Below, piece after piece: positions 43,428-51,423 of a DNA stretch of 64,000 bases (positions within the stretch are counted from its first letter, which is position 1; every line of letters begins with the position of its first letter). The notes below the pieces were generated by a model. The model was not told where the DNA came from. It ran no database searches and was given only the letters and a program-made list of their open reading frames with translations. The position numbers and the translations under genes are program-made. Source of the stretch: GCA-003244245 sp963823755 (lineage in GTDB: Bacteria; Actinomycetota; Actinomycetes; Mycobacteriales; Pseudonocardiaceae). The stretch is taken from assembly GCA_963823755.1 (NCBI GenBank), contig CAWGMP010000017.1, positions 744,001 to 808,000 of the forward strand, given 5' to 3'.

Positions 43428-44126
43428 ATGGCTGAAAAGGGGACAACGAACGCCGGCACATCTGGACGACCCCCGCGACTCACGCACGACGAGCTGCGGC
43501 GGGCCCAGGCCGAAACCCTGGAGGCACCTCGGCGCCGGTACGGACTTGCCGCCCGGATCCTGTTCAGGTTGCTCGACGTGGTGTACGGCAAGTCTCTCAC
43601 GTTGAGCAAGTTCAAGGTCCTCGAACTGATCGCCCGCGTTCCTTACATGGCTTGGGAGCATGTCGCTTTCATCGCCATCACACACGTGCATGCGGACACC
43701 GGCATGGCCCGGCGGATACACGAGCGTGTTGCTACGTCCCGCGCGGAGCAAGACAACGAGATGTTTCACCTGCTCATCATCGAAGAGTTGATCGCCAAGT
43801 CCGGTCAGCGACAGCCGCAAATCAAATTTTTCTGGTTACCGCAGGCGATCGCATTCGTCTATTATCATTTGTCATGGTTGCTCTTCGTGGTGAACCCGAG
43901 CTGGTCATATCGTCTCAACGCGGATTTCGAAGACCACGCGGAACACGAATACATGACTATGGTCGCCGAACATCCCGACTGGGACAGCGCACCATTCGAA
44001 TCCTCGTTTGCTGACGACTTCGGCCACTTCAGCTCACTCGCGGACGTGTTTCGGCAAATCGGTCACGACGAGCGAGTACACAAGCTTGCAAGTGAAGCGC
44101 TGATGAAAAACCCCCGGTTCCGCTGA
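43428..44126 (+). CDS. Alternative-oxidase-like diiron membrane protein
   Basis: 232 residues. Two hydrophobic stretches (about residues 75-92 and 148-165) fit a monotopic membrane protein. The carboxylate/His pattern follows the alternative oxidase order: a first glutamate near AWEHVAFIAITHVHADTGMA, then DNEMFHLLIIEEL (compare NERMHLM), then FEDHAEHEYM (compare EEEAIHSYT) and finally GHDERVHK (compare RADEAHHRDVNH). Alternative oxidases pass electrons from quinol to oxygen without pumping protons. Divergence is large, so a different diiron function is possible. GGAAGGA precedes ATG 43428, and a strong terminator follows, so it is a single-gene unit. Confidence 0.65.
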   Translation: MAEKGTTNAGTSGRPPRLTHDELRRAQAETLEAPRRRYGLAARILFRLLDVVYGKSLTLSKFKVLELIARVPYMAWEHVAFIAITHVHADTGMARRIHERVATSRAEQDNEMFHLLIIEELIAKSGQRQPQIKFFWLPQAIAFVYYHLSWLLFVVNPSWSYRLNADFEDHAEHEYMTMVAEHPDWDSAPFESSFADDFGHFSSLADVFRQIGHDERVHKLASEALMKNPRFR

Positions 44127-44181
44127 ACAGGGCGAGGCCGCATTCCGGAGATCGAGAAGCCTGCCGGGACCCCCTACCGAT

Positions 44182-44204
44182 GCCCCGGGGAGCGACCCCG
44201 GGGC
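44182..44204 (+). terminator. Terminator hairpin after the diiron gene
   Basis: GCCCCGGGG (44182-44190) pairs with CCCCGGGGC (44196-44204) around the loop AGCGA, 55 bases after the stop at 44126. It is a very stable stem with no T-run, in the usual actinomycete style. Confidence 0.7.
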
Positions 44205-44490
44205 GGAACCTCGGCAAGGAGGTAGCGACAGGGGACGCGGCGCTCTGGTGATGAACGGTGCCTGGTGGTCGCGCGCGTCGGTGTCGCCGTCTCCTCGCGA
44301 CCCTGAGAAGGGACACGCACTCGGCCGGGCGTCGCGGCAAGGGCGGCCCCCGCTGGCGGTGGACAGGAACCGCGCCCGGGGCCCTTCCGGGTTCTCAGCG
44401 CCCTCACCCTATAATCACCGCCCTGACTGACGTTGTCACCGCAGGTAGTATTTCGCCAACCGGTGAAATCGACATACCCGAGAGGAACCC
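44205..44490. other. Leader region of the small membrane protein gene
   Basis: No gene is supported here. Presumably it contains the promoter for the 44491-45233 pair. Confidence 0.3.
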
Positions 44491-44928
44491 ATGAGTGGAG
44501 GACCCGGCAGGAACTGGTACCAGGTGTATTTGCTCGTGCTGACCATGGTGTTCGTTGGTGGCAGCTGGGCCACCGGTAGCGAGGGCCAGGTCATCGCCGC
44601 GACCTTCCCGAGTTGGTCTCGGTATCTCTGGTACGGCGGGCTGTTGATCGGCGCTGTGGTCGCCCTCGTCGGTATCGCGCAGCACACGGTCGTCGGCCTG
44701 CTGATCGAGCGCGGTGCGCTGTTCTGGTTGTCCGGATTGTGCGCCGCCTACGGTTGCGCGTTCCTCGCGTTCGCTGGGCGCGCTGACGCCTTTCACGCGG
44801 TCTTCGTCGTGACGTTCGTGCTGGCCTTCGCGTTGGTGAACCTGGTCCGGGCTCGGCAGGTCCGCCGCGACGTGGACGCCATGCGAACGCAACTGCGGCG
44901 CCTAGCAACCTTGGAGACACCGGCATGA
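44491..44928 (+). CDS. Small four-helix membrane protein
   Basis: 145 residues with helices at about 10-25, 45-68, 75-95 and 98-118 and a basic C-terminal tail (RARQVRRDVDAMRTQLRRL) that looks like a short coiled coil. No family is recognised. It overlaps the next gene by 4 bases (ATGA). Pairs of a small membrane protein and a small anchored coiled-coil protein are common in actinophage and prophage modules, but no other phage gene is present here. Confidence 0.6.
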   Translation: MSGGPGRNWYQVYLLVLTMVFVGGSWATGSEGQVIAATFPSWSRYLWYGGLLIGAVVALVGIAQHTVVGLLIERGALFWLSGLCAAYGCAFLAFAGRADAFHAVFVVTFVLAFALVNLVRARQVRRDVDAMRTQLRRLATLETPA

Positions 44929-45233
44929 TTTCCCAGATAGGGCAGATGGGTGCGCTCCTCCTCGCCGCCGTGGGTGGCGTAGCGGGGATCAGCAACTGGA
45001 TAAAGATCGGACCGGAACGCAAGAAGATCCTGGCTGAGTCGACCCGCGCCGGTGTCGATAGCACCGAAGTGCTCAGTCGCGCGGCCATCGCGCTGCTGGA
45101 CCCCTACCGTCAACAGATCGAGTTCCTGCGCGCGGAGAATGGTGACCTCCGGTCTGAGATAACCGGCGCCCGGTCAGAGATCACTTCACTGCGAGAGCAG
45201 ATCGACGGTCTCCGCACGGGGATAGCCACTTAG
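44925..45233 (+). CDS. Small membrane-anchored coiled-coil protein
   Basis: 102 residues. An N-terminal helix (GQMGALLLAAVGGVAGISNW) is followed by a helical region and a clear coiled coil at residues 65-98, where heptad-like repeats include RAENGDLRSEITGARSEITS and LREQIDGLRT. Translationally coupled to the four-helix protein upstream, so the two probably form a membrane complex. Function unknown. Confidence 0.6.
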   Translation: MISQIGQMGALLLAAVGGVAGISNWIKIGPERKKILAESTRAGVDSTEVLSRAAIALLDPYRQQIEFLRAENGDLRSEITGARSEITSLREQIDGLRTGIAT

Positions 45234-45463
45234 GGAGACCACGCTCGACCCGGTACAGGGCCTCGTGGTGGTGTCTTCGGTCGATGTCCGCGTCTCGGCA
45301 TACCACGCAGGGCACCGTCGGCGCTGGACAGCAGCACGCGGGAGGGGCTGGCGGATCGGTGTGCGGCGCGCTTGACGGGACAGCCGCGATCTTTGATCAT
45401 TGTCTGTGACGGGGCAGGAGTGATCATTGGTTGGGCGCCCGGCTGTGGACGACCGGAAAGGAC

Positions 45464-46426
45464 ATGATGGACGAGTTCATTTCACACACTTCCTGGATGC
45501 GCTATATTCCCGATGACGCCTCGGTGATGACTCTGAGCATTCCCGGAACGCATAATTCCTGCTGCGTTCACGGATTGCTCGGGCTTGGAAAGACTCAGGA
45601 ACTGGATCTGCCCGACCAGTTGAATGCGGGAATACGCTTTCTCGACATCAGGTTTACGCATTACCAGGACAATCTTTGCGTCCATCACGATGTTGTATGC
45701 ACGGAGAGGAGCTACGTGGATATTCTGACCACTTGCTTCGACTTCCTCAAACGATACCCTACTGAAACTATTTTGATGTCAGTGGACGACGAGAGTCGCT
45801 TCGATGATGCGCTCGGCAAGTTCGCCCCTTCTCAATTTTTTTGCAAGTTGCCCGTAGCGGACATGGCAAGCTGCGGCAAGAACACCCGCTCGTTTGAAGA
45901 TACATTCAATGCGAAGACATGGGAGTGCATCGAGGATATCCCACTGTTCTACAATTTCACCGCTGTTCCTCCTGGCAGCAATCCTGTGGTCATCAATCCT
46001 GCATTCAAATCCGAAACGAAATTAGGAGAAGTTCGCGGTAGGATCGTTTTGTTACGCAGATTCGAAGGTAGCCGAGGTGTAGGATTTGACCTTTCCTACT
46101 GGCCGGAAGACCAGTGCTTCAGAAGCGCAGCACCTCCATTTTACGATATTGAAGATCGATATCAAAACCCTGGAGATGATAACAAGTTCAACTTCATCGT
46201 TGATCACATAGAAAAAGCCAAGAACGGCGGCTCTGACGAATTGTACATCACGTTTTCCAGCGCTGTCGGACTGACGGCACGCGGTTACTCGAAGAAAATA
46301 AATCCACGCCTCAACGACTACCTTGCCGAATCCCCACCGGGGCGAATTGGAATTATCGCGATGGACTACTTCGAGGAGCCTCGAGAATTGGTTACCAACG
46401 TGATTAAAGCGAACGTCACGACGTGA
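45464..46426 (+). CDS. Phosphatidylinositol-specific phospholipase C-like protein
   Basis: 320 residues. X-domain features are MTLSIPGTHNSCC (first catalytic His), LNAGIRFLDIRFTH, DNLCVHHDVVC (second catalytic His) and FLKRYPTETILMSVDDES. The C-terminal part has RGRIVLLRRFEG. Such enzymes cleave phosphatidylinositol or GPI anchors by transesterification. No signal peptide is visible, which is unusual because bacterial PI-PLCs are normally secreted; it may act in the cytoplasm or use a non-classical route. It is markedly AT-richer than neighbours, suggesting transfer. ATG 45464 and 45467 are both plausible; GGAAAGGA lies just upstream. Confidence 0.8.
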   Translation: MMDEFISHTSWMRYIPDDASVMTLSIPGTHNSCCVHGLLGLGKTQELDLPDQLNAGIRFLDIRFTHYQDNLCVHHDVVCTERSYVDILTTCFDFLKRYPTETILMSVDDESRFDDALGKFAPSQFFCKLPVADMASCGKNTRSFEDTFNAKTWECIEDIPLFYNFTAVPPGSNPVVINPAFKSETKLGEVRGRIVLLRRFEGSRGVGFDLSYWPEDQCFRSAAPPFYDIEDRYQNPGDDNKFNFIVDHIEKAKNGGSDELYITFSSAVGLTARGYSKKINPRLNDYLAESPPGRIGIIAMDYFEEPRELVTNVIKANVTT

Positions 46427-46675
46427 GTGACCGGTGATTTCCACGGATGATCATCGAGCGGGCCAGGGGTGCCCGCTCACCGAGGGTATGAGCATGGCCG
46501 CGGCCTGTAACGAGCTGCATCGTGACGCCCGCACCCGCAACGCACGGCTGTCCGACGACGCAGGGCTGTCCGAGGTAACCCGGACCCCGGTGTGGTGTTG
46601 AGGTAGGGTGTGTGCCACCATCACGCAGGCGTGCCTCCGTATCGATATCTTTCTGATCAACGGTCTCGTCCAACG

Positions 46676-47212
46676 ATGGAGGCGCAGAACGTGGCAACTC
46701 ATCTCACCTGGCTTGCCCGTGCTGCCCGTATCGTTGAGCAGCCGCCGTTTTGGGGTGCTGTTGCCACTGTGCTCGCCGTTAAGGGTGGGCGAGGGGATCG
46801 GCAAGCGGCCTTGCGAGGCAGTGTGTGTTACCTCGTCGCTGCGTTCATCGCCAACATCGTTATCAAGCCCCTTGTCCGTCGGCGCCGGCCTCAAGGCGCC
46901 GGTGAGGGTCGAATCGGTCCGTACACCTCGTCGTTCCCCTCGGGCCACACCGCGTCGGACAGTGCCTTTGTCTTCGGTGCGGCTCAGGAGTCGCCCCTAT
47001 TGCTGATTCCACTCGCAGGCGCCGCGACCGCAGCCCACTGGTCCCTGATCCGGAGCGAGAAACATCACGTGAGCGACGTCTTGGGCGGTGGTGTGATCGG
47101 ACTGGGCGTGGCATACATCATGGGGAGGTTGTGGCCGGCAAAAGCGTCCCCCGTGTGCGGTGGCCACAGGCGACGGCCGGTTGAACCTTGCGCCGTGCCG
47201 GGCGCCTGCTGA
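46676..47212 (+). CDS. PAP2-family membrane phosphatase
   Basis: 178 residues with the three acid-phosphatase motifs: KPLVRRRRP (KxxxxxxRP), SFPSGHTA (PSGH) and SLIRSEKHHVSDVLGG (SRxxxxxHxxxD type, here with Ile before Arg). It has four or five helices. It likely dephosphorylates phosphatidic acid, an isoprenyl diphosphate or a similar lipid at the membrane. It starts at ATG 46676. The diacylglycerol kinase gene begins 10 bases after its stop, so the pair can interconvert phosphorylated and free lipid. Confidence 0.88.
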   Translation: MEAQNVATHLTWLARAARIVEQPPFWGAVATVLAVKGGRGDRQAALRGSVCYLVAAFIANIVIKPLVRRRRPQGAGEGRIGPYTSSFPSGHTASDSAFVFGAAQESPLLLIPLAGAATAAHWSLIRSEKHHVSDVLGGGVIGLGVAYIMGRLWPAKASPVCGGHRRRPVEPCAVPGAC

Positions 47213-47221
47213 CGCGCCGAT

Positions 47222-48187
47222 GTGAGCCCGTCTCAGAGCGTATCTTCAGCGTCTGTGGAACCCGAGCCGGCGCCTCGCTCACTGCTGGAGTGCCCCTTGC
47301 CGGCAGTGGTGGTCAACCCGATCCACGTCGAGGACCTGGCGCAGTTGCGCACCCAGATCACACAGGTGTGCGCGGAGCTGGGGTGGGCATCACCGTTGTG
47401 GCTTGAGACCACCGTCGAGGACCCGGGTGGCGGTCAGGCCAGAATCGCACTAGCCGCTGGCGCCGATGTGGTGCTCGCCTGCGGCGGAGACGGCACCGTG
47501 CGCCACGTGGCGCACGTCCTCGCCGGATCGGGCACCCCGCTGGGCCTGTTGCCCACGGGCACGGCCAACCTGCTGGCCCGCAACCTCGCCGTTGTGCTGA
47601 ATGACCCGGTCAAGGCCACCCGAATTGCGTTGTCCGGGAAAAACCGTGCGGTTGACGTCGGTCGAGTGTTCATTGACGACCGCGCCGAAGAGCAGGTGTT
47701 CATGGTGATGGCCGGGGTGGGCTTCGATGCGGCAATCATGGCCGGCGCGCCCCACGAGTTGAAGACCCGACTGGGCTCGCTGGCGTATTTCGTCTCCGGA
47801 ATGCGCGCGCTGAGGGCGCCAAGAGCCTCGATCACCCTCGCCGTGGACGGCCGGATTGGCCCGCCCCGTCGAGTCCGCACGGTGGTGATCGGCAACTGCG
47901 GCAAGCTTCTCGCCGGGCTGGTGTTGATGCCCACGGCCAAAATGGACGACGGGCTGCTGGATGTCGTGTCCATCGGACCGAAGGGCATCCTCGGATGGCT
48001 GGCGGTGACCGCACGCGTGCTGGCCCGCCGCCGCCGTGGTCACCGGATCGTGCAGCACTGGCAAGGCCGCACCATCATCCTCAGCACGGACACTCCACAG
48101 CAGGCTCAACTCGACGGTGACCTGATGGGGGAAGTGCGGGGGCTGCGGTTGCGCGTCGACCCGGGCGCCTTGCTAGTACGCGTCTAG
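47222..48187 (+). CDS. Diacylglycerol/lipid kinase (DagK/YegS family)
   Basis: 321 residues. LPAVVVNPIHVEDLAQLRTQ is the N-terminal strand-helix, and VVLACGGDGTVRHVAHVLAG carries the GGDGT nucleotide motif. LGLLPTGTANLLARNL follows, and later GVGFDAAIM and GNCGKLLAGLVLMPTAKMDD. It would phosphorylate diacylglycerol or another lipid alcohol using ATP. In mycobacteria this paralogue class with PTGTANLLARNL makes precursors for phosphatidylinositol mannosides and related lipids. GTG 47222 was taken as start. It forms an operon with the PAP2 gene. Confidence 0.9.
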   Translation: MSPSQSVSSASVEPEPAPRSLLECPLPAVVVNPIHVEDLAQLRTQITQVCAELGWASPLWLETTVEDPGGGQARIALAAGADVVLACGGDGTVRHVAHVLAGSGTPLGLLPTGTANLLARNLAVVLNDPVKATRIALSGKNRAVDVGRVFIDDRAEEQVFMVMAGVGFDAAIMAGAPHELKTRLGSLAYFVSGMRALRAPRASITLAVDGRIGPPRRVRTVVIGNCGKLLAGLVLMPTAKMDDGLLDVVSIGPKGILGWLAVTARVLARRRRGHRIVQHWQGRTIILSTDTPQQAQLDGDLMGEVRGLRLRVDPGALLVRV

Positions 48188-48358
48188 CCCCGCCTATGAC
48201 TACCAACGGTCACACCGGCGGTCTGTCGGTCGCCGCCCAGCTCACACGACCGGAGTAGGGCATGACGTATCTCCCGGCGATGCTGCCCTCTCCTGTGTGG
48301 TGACATCTGGCGCTACAACCACACCAACGCCTAGCCGAAATCCCCTGGAGACAAAACC

Positions 48359-49213
48359 ATGAAAGCAAACGACTCCAGCGTGCTGAACATGATGGAAAAA
48401 CGCACAGCCAACGAGTACATCCTTGGGGCCGACGACAGCGAATATACGCGTCTGCTGGCTCAGTGCGAGATATGGCGCCCCCAAGCCGAGCGTCTGTTCG
48501 AACGCCTCGGAATCAGCTCAGGACAGCGCGTCCTTGACCTGGGCTGCGGTCCGCTAGGCGTGCTCGACCTGCTCAGCGCGCGCGTGGGACCCACCGGCGA
48601 GGTCGTGGGGTTTGACAACGAGCCTCGCATGATCGAGTTCGCCGAGCGCAGCATCGCCGAACGCGGCCTGAGCAACGTCGAACTGGTCCAGGGCGACGCC
48701 ATGTCTACAGGACTGCCCGCAGACTCCTTCGACCTCGCCCACGAGCGTCTGGTGCTCATCCACGTTCCGGCGCCGCAAGAGGTGGTAGCCGAGATGATCC
48801 GCGTGGTGCGCCCCGGAGGATGGATCGTCGTCGAAAACGTCGATAAGACTGCGTGGAGCTGCGAACCAGCCCACCCAGCGTGGACGGCGCTGTTCGACGC
48901 TCTCATCGCTGCATGGAAGGCCGCCGGGCCGGACCCGTTCATCGGTCGCCGCATGCCCCGGCTGCTCGGTGACGCGGGCCTGATCGACATCTCCTTCGAC
49001 GCGCATGCCCGCATCTGGCGCTCCCATGACCCCTACCAAAGGCTGCTACTGACGTTCATCGGCATCTTCCGCAACCGGATCATCAGCGGTGGGTTTCTCA
49101 CCGCGGACCAGCTAGACCGCCTAACCGTCGAACTGCACGAACACCTCGCACAGCCCGACACCTTCGTCATCGACAGCCTGTTCTTCCATGCATGGGGCCG
49201 CAAACCTACCTAA
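48359..49213 (+). CDS. SAM-dependent methyltransferase (class I)
   Basis: 284 residues with RVLDLGCGPLGVLDLLSARV (motif I), EVVGFDNEPRMIEFAE, VELVQGDAMSTGLPADSFDL and the typical IRVVRPGGWIVVENV. The C-terminal 100 residues look like a substrate-binding cap. Substrate unknown; small-molecule methyltransferases of this kind are common in actinomycete accessory regions. ATG 48359 follows GGAGA. A strong terminator lies 65 bases after the stop. Confidence 0.88.
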   Translation: MKANDSSVLNMMEKRTANEYILGADDSEYTRLLAQCEIWRPQAERLFERLGISSGQRVLDLGCGPLGVLDLLSARVGPTGEVVGFDNEPRMIEFAERSIAERGLSNVELVQGDAMSTGLPADSFDLAHERLVLIHVPAPQEVVAEMIRVVRPGGWIVVENVDKTAWSCEPAHPAWTALFDALIAAWKAAGPDPFIGRRMPRLLGDAGLIDISFDAHARIWRSHDPYQRLLLTFIGIFRNRIISGGFLTADQLDRLTVELHEHLAQPDTFVIDSLFFHAWGRKPT

Positions 49214-49277
49214 CCGAGGTGTCTTCAAGCACAGCTGTCATCTGTCTGTCTTCTTATGGCTGCTCACTGAGTTTCCT

Positions 49278-49314
49278 GGCTGACAACGCCCGCTATGGCT
49301 GGGCGTTGTCAGCC
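49278..49314 (+). terminator. Terminator of the methyltransferase gene
   Basis: GGCTGACAACGCCC (49278-49291) and GGGCGTTGTCAGCC (49301-49314) are perfect reverse complements around a 9-base loop, shortly after the stop at 49213. Confidence 0.8.
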
Positions 49315-49776
49315 TGCGCCCGGGAATCCAGACCGAGAATACACCGGTGAGAGCGAAGCGGAAGGCACCGCTGACCGCTTACAGGGACGCGACACCGTTC
49401 AAGGTGATCTACGGAACCAGACCACCCCCACGAACGGCTCGACGGGCTAACAGTATGACAGGGTAGCTCGACCGGATACTTCGCTCATCGCTGCGAAAAC
49501 CCTTATTATCAGGGACACCCTGACGACCGCTCACGCCACCATCTCTTCAACGGTCGCCAACTTAGGGATTGCCCCGATGACGCCGACCGAACGTGGCCTG
49601 CACACTGACACTCGATGGGTCATCAATACCGAGCTTCGTGGCATTTACACCTTGGGCCATCAAGGAACCGCGTCCGGCAAGGAAATTGAGCACGCCAACC
49701 AAAGCTTATCCCGACGAAACCGGGTCACTGGGGTGGGTGCACGCCAAAAACGACTGCAGAGAGAGGCTTCCACACC
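49315..49776. other. Intergenic region upstream of the ammonia-lyase operon
   Basis: No gene is supported here. It is long enough to hold a regulated promoter for the two-gene ammonia-lyase/Rieske operon. I did not find a clear operator palindrome. A short frame at 49577-49780 has no similarity. Confidence 0.3.
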
Positions 49777-51402
49777 ATGACTGATTTCCGTGGCACCACA
49801 AAAATCCTCGCGCTCGGCTCGGACACGTTGCGCCCTCGCGACGTCGCCGACTGCGCCAGGCTCGCCGGCAAGTCCGAACTTGTCCTCGACGCGGTCGCCG
49901 CGAACCGGATGGCCGATTCGGTCACATTACGCGATGAGCTGATCGTATCCGGGATGCCGATCTACGGGGTGACCACCGGCTTCGGCGACAGCAACACCGG
50001 GCATATCTCGGCGGCGAAGGCGACCGCTCTGCAGCAGAATCTGATCCAGTACCACCTCGTCGGCAGCGGTGCCGAGGCCTCGGCCGACACGGTGCGGGCG
50101 ACCATGCTGATCCGGGCGAACTGTCTCTCCCGCGGCTACTCCGGGGTCCGCCGCGAGGTCGTCGACCTCATCCTGGCCTGCCTGGCCCACGACATACTGC
50201 CGCTGATACCCGAACGTGGCTCGGTCGGCGCGAGCGGCGACCTGGTCCCGCTGTGCTATCTCGCCGACATGCTCACCGGGCGCGGCCCGGTGCACTACGC
50301 CGGGCGGACCCTGCCCGCAGCCGAGGCGTTGCGCGAATGCAGGCTGGAGCCGGTGACGCTGGGCCCGAAGGAGGCCCTCGCGCTCATCAACGGGACCTCG
50401 TTCATGTCGGCGTTCGCGGCACTCGCACTGACCGACGCCGAAGAGATCGCCTACGCCGCCGACGTCTGCACGGCGCTGTCCTCGGAGGTTCTACTCGGCA
50501 ACCGGGGGCATTTCTCGCCGTTCATCCACCTGCAGAAGCCCCATCCCGGCCAGGTACGCAGCGCCGGGCGGGTGCTCGCGATGCTCACCGGGTCCACCCT
50601 GTCGCGCGACCACCCTCAGGTACTCGAGGCGAACCCGGACCTCGGCGATGCCGGGTACCAGCGGCTGGTGCAGCCGATCCAGGACCGGTATTCGGTCCGG
50701 TGCGCCCCGCACGTCGTCGGCGTGCTGCACGACACTCTCGACTGGACGGAGCGCTGGGTCGATGTCGAGATCAACTCGACCAACGACAACCCGCTGTTCG
50801 ACCCGGCGAGCCAGACCGTGTTCAACGGCGGTAACTTCTACGGCGGCCACATCGGGCAGGCCATGGACTCACTCAAGGTCGCGGTGGCGAACACCGGCGA
50901 TCTGCTCGACCGGCAGCTGGCCCTGGTGGTCGACGAGAAGTTCAACCACGGCCTGACCCCCAACCTGATCCCGAGGGTCAGCGACGACAGCGACCGGGCC
51001 GGGCTGCACCATGGATTCAAGGGCGTGCAGATCGCCTGCTCGGCACTGGCCGCGGAAGCGCTGAAACAGAGCGCACCCGCTTCGGTGTTCTCCCGCTCGA
51101 CCGAGGCGCACAACCAGGACAAGGTCAGCATGGGCACGATCGCCGCCCGCGACGCCCGCACGGTGGTCGAGCTGGTGGAGAATATCGTCTCGCTGCACCT
51201 GGCTGCGCTGTGCCAGGCCGCCGACCTGCGCGGCGCCGAGGGACTGGGCCACGGCACCCGCGCGGCCTACGAACTCGTCCGCGCGCACGTCCCATTCCTC
51301 GAGAACGACCGCCGTCTGGACCACGAAATCTCCTCACTCACCGAAGCCGTACGCGGCGGTGCTCTGCGCGAGGCTGTCGGTGGCCGCGGCGAGCTCGACT
51401 GA
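49777..51402 (+). CDS. MIO-dependent aromatic amino acid ammonia-lyase/aminomutase
   Basis: 541 residues of the HAL/PAL/TAL family. The MIO cofactor forms from Ala152-Ser153-Gly154 in ERGSVGASGDLVPL. The catalytic Tyr63 is in YGVTTGFGDS, and further elements are the RxxxxHVVGVLHDTLDW region, EINSTNDNPLF and STEAHNQDKVSMG. The substrate-selectivity pair, found after LQQNLIQ, is Tyr92-His93, unlike the Ser-His of histidine lyases, the His-Leu of tyrosine lyases or the Phe-Leu of phenylalanine lyases. The enzyme releases ammonia from an aromatic amino acid, or moves it to the beta carbon if it is an aminomutase. GAGAGAGG precedes the ATG. The Rieske gene follows 21 bases later. Confidence 0.9.
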   Translation: MTDFRGTTKILALGSDTLRPRDVADCARLAGKSELVLDAVAANRMADSVTLRDELIVSGMPIYGVTTGFGDSNTGHISAAKATALQQNLIQYHLVGSGAEASADTVRATMLIRANCLSRGYSGVRREVVDLILACLAHDILPLIPERGSVGASGDLVPLCYLADMLTGRGPVHYAGRTLPAAEALRECRLEPVTLGPKEALALINGTSFMSAFAALALTDAEEIAYAADVCTALSSEVLLGNRGHFSPFIHLQKPHPGQVRSAGRVLAMLTGSTLSRDHPQVLEANPDLGDAGYQRLVQPIQDRYSVRCAPHVVGVLHDTLDWTERWVDVEINSTNDNPLFDPASQTVFNGGNFYGGHIGQAMDSLKVAVANTGDLLDRQLALVVDEKFNHGLTPNLIPRVSDDSDRAGLHHGFKGVQIACSALAAEALKQSAPASVFSRSTEAHNQDKVSMGTIAARDARTVVELVENIVSLHLAALCQAADLRGAEGLGHGTRAAYELVRAHVPFLENDRRLDHEISSLTEAVRGGALREAVGGRGELD

Positions 51403-51423
51403 GCAGAACCGGGAGTTAGCACC

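Noticed and set aside
42919..43461. 180-codon minus-strand frame beside the DUF397 gene as an XRE regulator
   Set aside because: No helix-turn-helix or DUF5753-like sequence in it; translation is not protein-like.
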